Under the pieces are notes generated by a model that worked only from the letters and a program-made list of their open reading frames with translations, did no database searches and was not told the DNA's origin. This document shows positions 25,913-34,515 of a stretch of DNA of 64,000 nucleotides, piece after piece. Origin of the DNA: an uncultured Tissierellia bacterium (GTDB taxonomy: Bacteria; Bacillota; Clostridia; Tissierellales; Peptoniphilaceae); assembly GCA_947253765.1 (NCBI GenBank), contig CAMYAK010000002.1:62001-126000 (forward strand). Direction: 5' to 3'. The position numbers and the translations under genes were made by a program. Position 1 is the stretch's first letter; each line of letters begins with the position of its first letter.

Positions 25913-26815
25913 ATGCTGTCAATGACGGGCTATGGCAAATCAAGCCTTAGCAATGAATACATAAAGATTGAAATTGAAATAAAAACAGTAAACAACAGAT
26001 ATTTAGACATTTACATAAGGTCTGATGACAGTCTGAGATTTTTGGATTCAAGCATTCGGGAGAAGATACAGGATAGGCTGAGCCGAGGCCGGGTCGACGT
26101 TTATATTAACGTAAGGTCGGAAAAGGGTAGAAGAGCATTAAAAATTAACAAAACGGCCTTTAAGGATATTATGTCCCAGCTCACAGACTTACTTGGATTT
26201 GAGAATATTGAGGCTGAATATACGCAATATATTAAAAACGGATTATTAAGTCCCGACCGGATACTCTTAATACCCGGGGTTATTGATAACACGCCTGTTG
26301 AGGAAGATCAGGATCTGTTAAAGGAACTTACCATGGGGGCCTTGGACCTGGCTGTTGATGCTTGCATAGGTATGAGAAAAGCTGAGGGCCTTAGGCTTAA
26401 AGATAACATAAAAGAAAAGTTGAAAACCCTTATGGACCTGCAAAAGGACCTTGAAAAGAAAAAAGATCTTATTGTTGCCGATGAAAAGAAAAGATTGGAA
26501 GATAGGGTCAAGTCCTTGCTACCTGACGGCATTAGCCTAAATGAAAATATTTTGGAAAATGAACTGGTTATTTTTGCACAAAAGTCTGCTATTGATGAGG
26601 AGCTTGTCAGGTTGAAGAGCCATTTCACGGAATTTGAAAAGAATCTGGATGCCACAGGACCTGTCGGAAAGACCATGGATTTCATTGTCCAGGAGATGAA
26701 TAGGGAAGTTAATACAATAGCATCAAAGTCCAATGACCAAGAGATAAGGTCAATAACCATAAAGGCCAAAACTGTCATAGAGGAAATCAGGCAGCAGATA
26801 CAAAATGTGGAATAG
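25913..26815 (+). CDS. yicC: YicC/YloC-family endoribonuclease
   Basis: Conserved RNase-like protein of the YicC family; the E. coli member cuts or helps degrade structured RNA such as RyhB. The family start SMTGYGKS, the internal IKTVNNRYLD and the C-terminal EMNREVNTIASKSNDQEI are all present, and the length of 300 residues is typical. A GTG at 25907 is in frame but is part of the AGGAGGTGG ribosome binding site; ATG 25913 is preferred. It is the first gene of the long housekeeping operon and ends 8 nt before gmk, the same order as yloC-gmk in Bacillus. Confidence 0.93.
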   Translation: MLSMTGYGKSSLSNEYIKIEIEIKTVNNRYLDIYIRSDDSLRFLDSSIREKIQDRLSRGRVDVYINVRSEKGRRALKINKTAFKDIMSQLTDLLGFENIEAEYTQYIKNGLLSPDRILLIPGVIDNTPVEEDQDLLKELTMGALDLAVDACIGMRKAEGLRLKDNIKEKLKTLMDLQKDLEKKKDLIVADEKKRLEDRVKSLLPDGISLNENILENELVIFAQKSAIDEELVRLKSHFTEFEKNLDATGPVGKTMDFIVQEMNREVNTIASKSNDQEIRSITIKAKTVIEEIRQQIQNVE

Positions 26816-26823
26816 GAGGGAGC

Positions 26824-27444
26824 ATGGGAAAGCTTAATAGAAGGGGCCATCTTATAATCATTTCCGGTCCTTCCGGTGTGGGCAAGGGAACGGTTTGCTC
26901 CAGGCTTATGGAAATGTCACCGGAGTTAAGGCTTAGCATATCGGCAACGACCCGGGAAAAAAGAAAGGGCGAGGTCGAGGGAAAAAATTATTTTTTCAAG
27001 TCTGTAGACGAATTCAAAGACCTGATAGCCGGCCATAAGCTGATAGAATTTGCAAAGGTACATGGAAATTTTTATGGGACACCAAAGGAATTTGTGGATA
27101 AAAACATTGAGGAAGGCCATGATGTAATACTTGAGATTGATGTCCAAGGAGCCAAGCAGGTTAAAGAGTTCATGGACGGAGGGGTTTTTATTTTCCTACT
27201 TCCGCCAGGTCTAAAGGACCTTGAGGGTCGCTTAAGAAATCGTGGGACCGAAAACGAAGACCAGATTGAACTGAGGTTAAAAAATAGCAGAGAAGAAATA
27301 ATGCAGCTTAACGATTTTCACTATGCGGTAATAAATGATGACGTTCAAGACTGCGCTAAGAGGATAATGCACATTATAGACGCTGAAAATCAGAGGATAG
27401 ACAGCAAACTGATTAAATTTTATAAGGAGGAATTCAATGATTAA
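26824..27444 (+). CDS. gmk: Guanylate kinase
   Basis: Phosphorylates GMP to GDP. The P-loop is GPSGVGKGT near the N-terminus; the GMP-binding region follows as SATTREKRKGEVEGKNYFF and the core has EIDVQGAKQV and LRNRGTE. Length 206 residues is normal. It lies between yicC and rpoZ, overlapping rpoZ by 8 nt. No odd features. Confidence 0.96.
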   Translation: MGKLNRRGHLIIISGPSGVGKGTVCSRLMEMSPELRLSISATTREKRKGEVEGKNYFFKSVDEFKDLIAGHKLIEFAKVHGNFYGTPKEFVDKNIEEGHDVILEIDVQGAKQVKEFMDGGVFIFLLPPGLKDLEGRLRNRGTENEDQIELRLKNSREEIMQLNDFHYAVINDDVQDCAKRIMHIIDAENQRIDSKLIKFYKEEFND

Positions 27445-27739
27445 TCCATCATTCCAAGATCTGTCAAAAATTGCAAAAAGTCGTTACGATGTCTGTGTTA
27501 TGGTCATGAAGAGGGCCAGGCTGATAATTGACGGATCCAAACCGCTTGTTGAGTCAAAGGCTAAAAAGCCATGCACACTCGCACTTGATGAAATTATGGC
27601 GGGAAAAGTGAAGACAAAGTCCGCATCTATTGATGATATTAACAAGGAGAAGAATGAAGAGCTCCTTGAAGAGATGGTTGAGGAAGAAAAAGAGGGGCTT
27701 GTCCAAGAAGAACTTCAGGACAAGGAAGAAGATGAATAG
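27437..27739 (+). CDS. rpoZ: DNA-directed RNA polymerase subunit omega
   Basis: Smallest RNA polymerase subunit, which assists beta' folding. The core KIAKSRYDVCVMVMKRAR and the Ala/Leu-rich TLALDEIMAGKV match the omega family. At 100 residues it is longer than the usual 65-75 because residues about 68-100 form an acidic tail (EELLEEMVEEEKEGLVQEE). It overlaps gmk by 8 nt and coaBC by 8 nt, so it is coupled to both. AAGGAGGAATTCA precedes the ATG. Confidence 0.9.
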   Translation: MINPSFQDLSKIAKSRYDVCVMVMKRARLIIDGSKPLVESKAKKPCTLALDEIMAGKVKTKSASIDDINKEKNEELLEEMVEEEKEGLVQEELQDKEEDE

Positions 27740-28928
27740 GGAATATCCGGCTCTGAAAGGCAAAAGAATACTTTTGGGCGTTTCAGGTGGCATTGCAATA
27801 TATAAAAGTTTGACCCTGCTTTCACTTTTAAACAAGTGTGGAGCCGACACCAAGGTTATTATGACCGACGGGGCCAAGGAATTTATAAGGCCGCTCACCT
27901 TCCAAACCATGTCAAAGAACAGGGTATACAGTGAACTTTTTTCCAATGAGGAAAATTTCATTCCCCATATTGACCTGACACGAGAGGCCGATGTTTTTCT
28001 TATTGCACCGGCTACCGCCAATGTTCTGGCCAAGCTGTCAATGGGACTGGCAGATGATCTATTGACATCTACAGCCCTGGCTTCATCATGCCCCCTGCTT
28101 GTCTCTCCGGCAATGAATGTCAAAATGTATAGAAACAAGACAACTCAGGACAATATAAGCAGATTGAGGGAGTTGGGGGTCGGGATAATTGAGCCCAATT
28201 CCGGACTTCTTGCATGTAATGAGGTCGGTGAGGGCAGGATGCCGGAAGCCGATGAACTTCTGGACTATCTTGATTCTTTCTTTACAAAAAAAGACCTTTA
28301 TGGAAGAAAGATAATCATAAGTGGAGGGCCGACCCGGGAGAGGATTGATCCTGTCAGATTTTTGACCAACGATTCTTCAGGCAAGCAAGGGCTATGTATT
28401 GCCGAGAGGGCCTATAAAAGAGGCGGAAAGGTCCTGTTTGTCCACGGGAAGATAAAAGAAGATATTCCTGACCATATAAACAATATAGAAGTCGAATCTA
28501 CTGAAGATATGTTTGAGGCCATTGACTCCGTGATAAGCCAATATGATTCGCTTATAATGGCTGCGGCCCCATGTGACCTCAGGGCTGTTGAGGTCAGCAA
28601 AAACAAGTTAAAAAAAGATGGGCTCAACTCCAATATCCTTCCTGACTTTGTAGAGACCAGGGATATACTCAAGAGCCTCTACGACAAGAAAGAGGACAGG
28701 ATTTTTATAGGATTTGCAGCTGAAACAAGAAATGTTGAAGAATATGCAAAAAAGAAAATGAAGGAAAAGCACCTGGATTATATAGTGGCTAACGACGTTT
28801 CTGCCAATGGAGCCGGATTCGACGGAGACAGCAATATTGTCACAATTTACGGGAAAACGGATAAAAAATCATACCCGAAACTTTCAAAATATCAGGTGGC
28901 TGATAATATTTTGGACCTATTGAGATGA
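27732..28928 (+). CDS. coaBC: Bifunctional phosphopantothenoylcysteine decarboxylase / phosphopantothenate-cysteine ligase
   Basis: Carries out two consecutive steps of coenzyme A synthesis. The N-terminal flavoprotein CoaC half has GVSGGIAIYKS, the catalytic His in the IPHIDL segment, the APATANVLAK loop, PAMNVKMY and GLLACNEVGEGRM. The C-terminal CoaB half begins near residue 195 with IIISGGPTRERIDPVRFLTN and contains AAPCDLR. The frame is open upstream, but ATG 27732 gives the normal N-terminus at 398 residues. It overlaps rpoZ by 8 nt and priA by 4 nt (ATGA). Confidence 0.95.
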   Translation: MNREYPALKGKRILLGVSGGIAIYKSLTLLSLLNKCGADTKVIMTDGAKEFIRPLTFQTMSKNRVYSELFSNEENFIPHIDLTREADVFLIAPATANVLAKLSMGLADDLLTSTALASSCPLLVSPAMNVKMYRNKTTQDNISRLRELGVGIIEPNSGLLACNEVGEGRMPEADELLDYLDSFFTKKDLYGRKIIISGGPTRERIDPVRFLTNDSSGKQGLCIAERAYKRGGKVLFVHGKIKEDIPDHINNIEVESTEDMFEAIDSVISQYDSLIMAAAPCDLRAVEVSKNKLKKDGLNSNILPDFVETRDILKSLYDKKEDRIFIGFAAETRNVEEYAKKKMKEKHLDYIVANDVSANGAGFDGDSNIVTIYGKTDKKSYPKLSKYQVADNILDLLR

Positions 28929-31153
28929 TAGACAGCTACAAAAAAGACTATAAAGAAAAAGAAAAGAAATTTGCCGGAGTTATTTGCTCAACAGGAACAA
29001 GGCTGACCGATAAGGTTTTTACCTATTCTATCCCTAAAGAAATGAGGGCAGGGATTAGGATCGGATCTTCCGTATACGTGCCTTTCGGAAGGGGAAACAA
29101 AAAAACAGAGGGTATCCTTGTTGAGTTTTATGATAATTGCTCAATGAAGACCAAGCCGATTATTTCAATAGTGGAAAATATGCCGGTTGTTGATAAAGAG
29201 GGTATAGACTTGGCCTACTTTTTAGCTCGGGAAACCCTATCGGATTACAGCTCGGCTTTTCAAACAGTTCTGGCACCCGGAGGATTTGGGGCATATAAGC
29301 CGAAAGTCAGGGCTTTTTATACTTTAACCGAGCTTGGAAGGGAAGCAAAAGCTCCTAAGGGAGCCCTGAGGCAACAAGCAGTCTTGGATTATTTAGCTGA
29401 TCAAGGAAGTGAGGAACAAGCAAAACTCATCAAGGCCAGCGGGGCTTCAAGCTCTACTTTAAAGACCATGCTTGATAAAGGATGGATCGCCAAGTCTGAT
29501 AAGCGGATCCTGAGAAGGCAGGCTGACCAAATCGGAGGCCAGGGTAAGAAGAGCCTTAACTCGGACCAACAAAGGGTTTTTGATACAATCAGCAAAAAAA
29601 CAGGTAATTACCTAATTTGCGGGGTAACCGGTTCGGGAAAAACCGAGATCTATATGCAGCTGGTGGAGCAGGCTTTGAATAAGGGAAAACAGGCCATTGT
29701 TCTGGTCCCTGAAATATCCCTGACACCACAGACAATAGAAAGATTTGAAAAGCGCTTCGGAAAAGAGGTGGCAATCCTCCATTCAAGACTTTCCAATGCT
29801 GAAAGATATGAGGAATGGGAAAAGATTAAGACAGGAAGGGCTTCTATAGCGATAGGAGCCAGGTCTGCAATATTTGCCCCTTTTAAGGATTTGGGCCTCA
29901 TTGTAATTGATGAGGAACATGAAAATACCTATGTAAGCGAAAAAAATCCCAAATACCATACCTATGATGTTGCAAAATTCAGGGCCGATTATCATGGCTG
30001 TTCTTTGGTATCAGGAAGCGCAACACCTTCGATGGCCAGCCTATACAGAGCTGAAAAAGGAGAAATGATAAGGCTGGACTTGCCAAGGAGGGTGGGAAAC
30101 AGGCCACTGCCGGATATTGAGCTTATAGATATGAGAGAAGAGCTTAAAAAAGGCAACAGGACAATGTTCTCAGAAGACCTTTACAAGGCCATGCTCGAAG
30201 CTTTGAACAAAAAGGAACAGATCATTCTTTTTCTAAATAAGAGGGGCCATACCTCTTTTGTATTTTGCAGGTCGTGCGGATATGTATACAGGTGTGATGC
30301 CTGTGATGTTTCAATGACCTATCACAAGTACAAGAACAGACTGGTATGCCACTACTGCGGCAGGGAGAAAAGGGCCGTAGGGGTATGTCCAAGATGCGGG
30401 TCAAAGGCTATAAAAGATTTTGGTGCAGGAACTGAGCAACTTGAAGAAGAAGTGAAAAAGCTCTTCCCTAAAGCAAGGGTAAAAAGGGCCGATGCCGATA
30501 CGATGGGGAGAAAAGGCTCCTATGAAGACATATATAATAAAATGCTTGGTGGAGAAATAGATATACTGCTTGGAACCCAGATGATTGCCAAGGGTTTCGA
30601 TTTTCCCAAGGTCAGCGTTGTCGGAATAATCTCGGCAGATATAAGTTTAAATCTTCCGGACCTAAGGGCCCGCGAGAAGACCTTTCAACTCCTCACCCAA
30701 GTGGCCGGAAGGGCAGGAAGGGGAGACCTGGTCGGAAAGGTGTTTGTCCAGACCTATAAGCCGGACAATCCGGCAATATTGGCAGCCTCAACCCATGACG
30801 TTGATGCTTTTTATAAGTCTGAAAAAGAAATAAGGCTTTTAAGAGGCTATCCTCCAATCACAAGAGATATGCAGGTAAGATTGGCCGGGGCCGACCGGAG
30901 GGCTGTCTTTAATAAGGGTTTGGAAATAAAGAGTTTTATAGAGAAAAACATTGCCAATGTAAGGGAAGGCACTTTTGAAGGGCCGGCTCCGTCGGTAATT
31001 GAAAGAATAGATAGAAAATACAGGTTTGCCATCATGATCAGGGGCAAGCACAGAGAAGATTTGAGGAAATTGGGACAAGAGCTCATAGATCGCTTTCCAA
31101 CAAATAGGGAAATAAACATTATATTGACCCTGGACCCCATTTCAATATTTTAG
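28925..31153 (+). CDS. priA: Primosomal replication restart helicase PriA
   Basis: Reloads the replisome at stalled forks. The 742-residue protein has an N-terminal DNA-binding domain (YSIPKEMRAGIRIGSSVYVPFG), Walker A GVTGSGKTE, the DEAH-type box IDEEHENTY, SGSATPSM, and two zinc-binding clusters of paired cysteines (CRSCGYVYRCDAC and CHYCGREKRAVGVCPRC). The C-terminal helicase motif VAGRAGRGD is intact. It overlaps coaBC by 4 nt and lies ahead of def-fmt as in Bacillus. Confidence 0.96.
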   Translation: MIDSYKKDYKEKEKKFAGVICSTGTRLTDKVFTYSIPKEMRAGIRIGSSVYVPFGRGNKKTEGILVEFYDNCSMKTKPIISIVENMPVVDKEGIDLAYFLARETLSDYSSAFQTVLAPGGFGAYKPKVRAFYTLTELGREAKAPKGALRQQAVLDYLADQGSEEQAKLIKASGASSSTLKTMLDKGWIAKSDKRILRRQADQIGGQGKKSLNSDQQRVFDTISKKTGNYLICGVTGSGKTEIYMQLVEQALNKGKQAIVLVPEISLTPQTIERFEKRFGKEVAILHSRLSNAERYEEWEKIKTGRASIAIGARSAIFAPFKDLGLIVIDEEHENTYVSEKNPKYHTYDVAKFRADYHGCSLVSGSATPSMASLYRAEKGEMIRLDLPRRVGNRPLPDIELIDMREELKKGNRTMFSEDLYKAMLEALNKKEQIILFLNKRGHTSFVFCRSCGYVYRCDACDVSMTYHKYKNRLVCHYCGREKRAVGVCPRCGSKAIKDFGAGTEQLEEEVKKLFPKARVKRADADTMGRKGSYEDIYNKMLGGEIDILLGTQMIAKGFDFPKVSVVGIISADISLNLPDLRAREKTFQLLTQVAGRAGRGDLVGKVFVQTYKPDNPAILAASTHDVDAFYKSEKEIRLLRGYPPITRDMQVRLAGADRRAVFNKGLEIKSFIEKNIANVREGTFEGPAPSVIERIDRKYRFAIMIRGKHREDLRKLGQELIDRFPTNREINIILTLDPISIF

Positions 31154-31190
31154 ATTTTGATGATAATTTACGATTTTAGAAAGGAAGATT

Positions 31191-31736
31191 ATGGGTTTAA
31201 GAGAATTGAGAATTGAAGGAGATCCCATATTGCGAAAGAAGGCCCGTCCTATAAACAAGATCGATGCAAGGATAAGAAAGCTTCTTGACGATATGGTTGA
31301 AACAATGTATGCAGACAAGGGAATAGGCCTGGCAGGGCCCCAAGTGGGAATCTTGAGAAGGGCTATTGTCGTCGATGTGGGCCAGGGACCTTATAAAATG
31401 GTAAATCCGGAGATTATAGAAAAATCACAGGAAACGGATGAGGATGTTGAGGGGTGTCTGTCAGTACCCGCCTTTAACGGGACGGTAATCAGGCCCAAGC
31501 AGGTCAGGGTAAAATACCTTGATGAAAATGGAGAAGAGCAAGAAGTTCTGGCCAATGACCTCTTTGCACGCTGCCTATGCCATGAAATTGACCACTTGGA
31601 CGGGATACTGTTTAGAGACAAGGTGGTCCGCGAGATAAATATGAAAAATCCCGGTGAAGATGATATAAGGTACCTAAAGGAGCATGGAATCATCGATGAT
31701 GACGATGAGGGCTCTGAAGTCAAAAAGGAGAAGTGA
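31191..31736 (+). CDS. def: Peptide deformylase
   Basis: Removes the formyl group from nascent proteins; metal-dependent. All three family motifs are present: GIGLAGPQVG, EGCLSVP and HEIDHLDG (the last gives two metal His ligands and the catalytic Glu). Length 181 residues, with a short acidic tail (DDDDEGSEVKKEK). GAAAGGAAGATT precedes ATG 31191. Its stop codon overlaps the fmt start by one base (TGATG). Confidence 0.96.
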   Translation: MGLRELRIEGDPILRKKARPINKIDARIRKLLDDMVETMYADKGIGLAGPQVGILRRAIVVDVGQGPYKMVNPEIIEKSQETDEDVEGCLSVPAFNGTVIRPKQVRVKYLDENGEEQEVLANDLFARCLCHEIDHLDGILFRDKVVREINMKNPGEDDIRYLKEHGIIDDDDEGSEVKKEK

Positions 31737-32683
31737 TGAAAGTTTGCTTTTTAGCCAATCCTGAATACTGCTTGCCATCACTCCAAGCTTTAATAGATGC
31801 ACCGGATGTGGAAGTCGTTTTAGTGGTAACCGGGCCGGATAAAATCAGGTCAAGAAGGGGACAAAGGGTAGCAGGGCCTGTAAAGCAAATGGCTTTAGAC
31901 AATGGCTTGGAAGTAATTTCCCCTGAAAAATTAAACAGGCCGGAAGTTATAGATAGGATAAAAGAGGCGGAGCCGGACTTTCTTGTTGTTATAGCATTTG
32001 GACAAATGATAGGAAAGAGTTTGAGGGATTTCTATGGGGACAGGATTTTGAACCTTCATGGAAGCCTTCTTCCAAAGTATAGGGGTGCCGCCCCCATCCA
32101 GAGAGCCCTATTAAATGGAGACAAGACAACCGGCGTAACCTCAATGATAGTTAGAAAAGAACTTGATAAGGGAGAAATCCTTGCAAAGAGGGAAGTTATT
32201 ATTGAAGACTCGGACGATCTGGAATCCCTTATGCAAAAAATGGCCTTATGCTCGGCTGACCTCATGCTATATACTTTAATAAACTATGAAGACCTATTGG
32301 CGACCAAGGAAATCCAGGATGATTCAAAGGCTACCTATGCTGAAAAAATATCCAAGGATGAGGGGCATTTGGACTTTAATCTGACAGCAGAGGAATTGGT
32401 TAGAAGGGTCAAAACTTTCAAAGATTGGCCCGGGGCCACCTTTAAATACAAAGGCGAGAGTTTCAAGGTCAAAGAAGCTTGTTGTGTTCAGGATATAGAG
32501 GACAAAAATATTGAAAATGGCCGGCCCGGGAAAATCCTATCAGTTACCGGACACGGTATAGGGATACAGACGGCAAGGGGAACTTTCCTAATAGAAACTA
32601 TTCAGCAGGCAGGGAAGAAGGCAATGCCGGTAAAAAGCTTTATAAACGGCAAGACAATAAAGGCAGGAGACTTTGTCGACTGA
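31736..32683 (+). CDS. fmt: Methionyl-tRNA formyltransferase
   Basis: Formylates Met-tRNAi using 10-formyltetrahydrofolate. N-terminal VCFLANPEYCLPSLQAL, the loop LHGSLLPKYRGAAPIQRALLNGDKTTG (split across the folate site, with the catalytic Asn-His-Asp region) and an OB-like C-terminal domain (VRRVKTFKDWPGA) are present; 315 residues. ATG 31736 is preferred over an in-frame GTG three bases earlier because AAGGAG lies at the correct distance. It is followed by rlmN without the rsmB gene that usually sits between. Confidence 0.94.
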   Translation: MKVCFLANPEYCLPSLQALIDAPDVEVVLVVTGPDKIRSRRGQRVAGPVKQMALDNGLEVISPEKLNRPEVIDRIKEAEPDFLVVIAFGQMIGKSLRDFYGDRILNLHGSLLPKYRGAAPIQRALLNGDKTTGVTSMIVRKELDKGEILAKREVIIEDSDDLESLMQKMALCSADLMLYTLINYEDLLATKEIQDDSKATYAEKISKDEGHLDFNLTAEELVRRVKTFKDWPGATFKYKGESFKVKEACCVQDIEDKNIENGRPGKILSVTGHGIGIQTARGTFLIETIQQAGKKAMPVKSFINGKTIKAGDFVD

Positions 32684-32738
32684 TCGGCCATTTTTTGCCG
32701 GCGTATATTAGGCTATAATGATTAGAAAAGAGGCACTT

Positions 32739-33785
32739 ATGGACAGGTCTTTGAATGACATGTATCCACAGGAGTTGCGACAACTTATAAGGGACATGGA
32801 TAAGCAGGCTTACAGGGGAGACCAGGTTTTTAATTTTTTCCACGTTCAAAAGGGCTTGGATCTTGCGGGCTGCTCAAACCTGCCAAAAGGCCTGATAAAA
32901 GAGCTGGATAAGTACCCAATAAGAAAAGGCAGGATTATAGGCTGTCTTAAGTCTGCGGATTTGAGCCGAAAGTACCTACTGGAGTTTAAGGATCAGGCAA
33001 TTATAGAGGCGGTATTTATGCCATATGAGGACAGGAATACACTTTGCCTGTCAAGCCAGGTAGGATGCAAGATGGGCTGCCTATTCTGTGCCTCAACAAA
33101 GGCCAATTTTCAAAGAAACCTGACTGCTGCGGAAATGCTACTTGAGGTTTACCTTATTGAGAAAGACCTTGATAAGAGAATTGACAATATCGTAATTATG
33201 GGGATAGGAGAACCTCTGGATAATTTCGACGAGCTTACGAGATTTCTTAGGCTTATATGCCACGAAATGGGAAAAAATCTTTCCCAGAGATCTATAACCA
33301 TATCAACATCAGGTCTGGTGCCTAACATATATAAATTAGCGGATTTGGGCATGCAGGTTAATCTGGCTATCTCATTACATGCATCTGATGACAAAAGCCG
33401 GGCCATGACCATGCCGATAGCAAGAAAATACAGTATCGATCAAATAAAAGAAGCTTGTAAATACTATTTTGATAAAACAGGCAGGAGAATATCACTCGAA
33501 TATGTCCTCATAGAGGGTCAAAATGACAGTGATGAAGATATAAAAAAACTCGTAAGGAACTTTAAAGGTCCGGGATGGCACATAAACTTAATTGCCTTAA
33601 ACCGGATAGAGGAGTTTAAAGGCAAGGCCTTGGATAAAGAAAAGATGGAAATATTTAAAAATAAGCTCATAAGGCAGGGACTTAATGTTACGGTCAGAAA
33701 AAAAAGAGGAGCCGACATTGACGCCGCCTGTGGCCAGTTAAGACTTATGTATCAGAGAAAGGAGGCTGGTATTGGAGAATTATAG
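32739..33785 (+). CDS. rlmN: Dual-specificity 23S rRNA/tRNA (adenine-C2) methyltransferase RlmN
   Basis: Radical-SAM enzyme that methylates C2 of A2503 in 23S rRNA and A37 of some tRNAs. The Fe-S cluster motif is CKMGCLFC, and the methyl-carrying Cys near the C-terminus is in DIDAACGQL. The N-terminal region (DQVFNFFHVQKGLD) fits the accessory HhH-like domain. An upstream ATG at 32718 is in frame, but ATG 32739 follows AAAAGAGG with proper spacing. A perfect TATAAT at 32714-32719 has no good -35 partner. 348 residues. It overlaps the next gene, stp, by 14 nt. Confidence 0.95.
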   Translation: MDRSLNDMYPQELRQLIRDMDKQAYRGDQVFNFFHVQKGLDLAGCSNLPKGLIKELDKYPIRKGRIIGCLKSADLSRKYLLEFKDQAIIEAVFMPYEDRNTLCLSSQVGCKMGCLFCASTKANFQRNLTAAEMLLEVYLIEKDLDKRIDNIVIMGIGEPLDNFDELTRFLRLICHEMGKNLSQRSITISTSGLVPNIYKLADLGMQVNLAISLHASDDKSRAMTMPIARKYSIDQIKEACKYYFDKTGRRISLEYVLIEGQNDSDEDIKKLVRNFKGPGWHINLIALNRIEEFKGKALDKEKMEIFKNKLIRQGLNVTVRKKRGADIDAACGQLRLMYQRKEAGIGEL

Positions 33786-34515
33786 CCTTACTGATAGGGG
33801 AAAAGTCAGAAAAAATAACCAGGACTCATTTATCAACTATTTTCACCCCAGATTTGCGACCTTTGTAGTATGCGACGGTATGGGGGGACACAAGGCCGGG
33901 GAGGTTGCTTCGGCAATTGCTGTGGAATGTATGCAGCAATCGATCATAGAAAGAAAAGATAGGACCGATTATGAAAATATGTTGGAGGAGTCTGTAATAG
34001 AAGCCAACCGTAAGGTTTATTCGGAGTCATGCAAATGTGAAGAATTTTCCAATATGGGGACGACCATTGTGGCAGCCCTTTTAAGTCAGGACAATATATA
34101 CCTGGCCCATGTCGGGGATTCCAGAGCCTATCTCTACAGGGATAAGAGCCTAACATGTCTAACACATGACCATTCCCTGGTACAAAAGCTGCTTGATGAC
34201 GGGGCAATAACTGAAAATGAGGCCAGGAACCATCCTGAACGGTCAACGCTTACAAGAGCCTTGGGGACTGAAGAAAGTGTGGAAGTTGAGATGGATAGGC
34301 TCCGAGCCGAAGAAGGCGACCTGATACTCTTGTGTACGGACGGATTGACCGGGATGTTGACGAATTCTGAAATTTCAGAAGTGCTTGGAAATAGCGGGAC
34401 AGTTAGGGAAAAGGCTGAAAATCTTGTAAAACTGGCAATAGAGGCCGGTGGACTTGATAATATTACAGTAAGCTTGTTTGAATATAGGAGAGAGACATGG
34501 AACAAATACTGTTAA
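33772..34515 (+). CDS. stp: PP2C-family Ser/Thr protein phosphatase Stp/PrpC
   Basis: Dephosphorylates substrates of the PrkC kinase. PPM motifs appear in order: TDRGKVRKNNQDSF, VVCDGMGGHKAGEVAS, SNMGTTIVAALL, AHVGDSRAYL, THDHSLVQKL, and the metal-binding CTDGLTG and LDNITV at the end. The start is TTG at 33772, behind AAAGGAGG with 6-nt spacing; the next Met lies inside the catalytic domain, so the TTG is required. 247 residues. It overlaps rlmN by 14 nt and prkC by 19 nt. Confidence 0.95.
   Translation: MENYSLTDRGKVRKNNQDSFINYFHPRFATFVVCDGMGGHKAGEVASAIAVECMQQSIIERKDRTDYENMLEESVIEANRKVYSESCKCEEFSNMGTTIVAALLSQDNIYLAHVGDSRAYLYRDKSLTCLTHDHSLVQKLLDDGAITENEARNHPERSTLTRALGTEESVEVEMDRLRAEEGDLILLCTDGLTGMLTNSEISEVLGNSGTVREKAENLVKLAIEAGGLDNITVSLFEYRRETWNKYC

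Noticed and set aside
32684..32704. Small hairpin CGGC-N8-GCCG after fmt as a terminator
   Set aside because: The T-run is in the loop, not after the stem, and the stem is only 4 bp; no support for termination.
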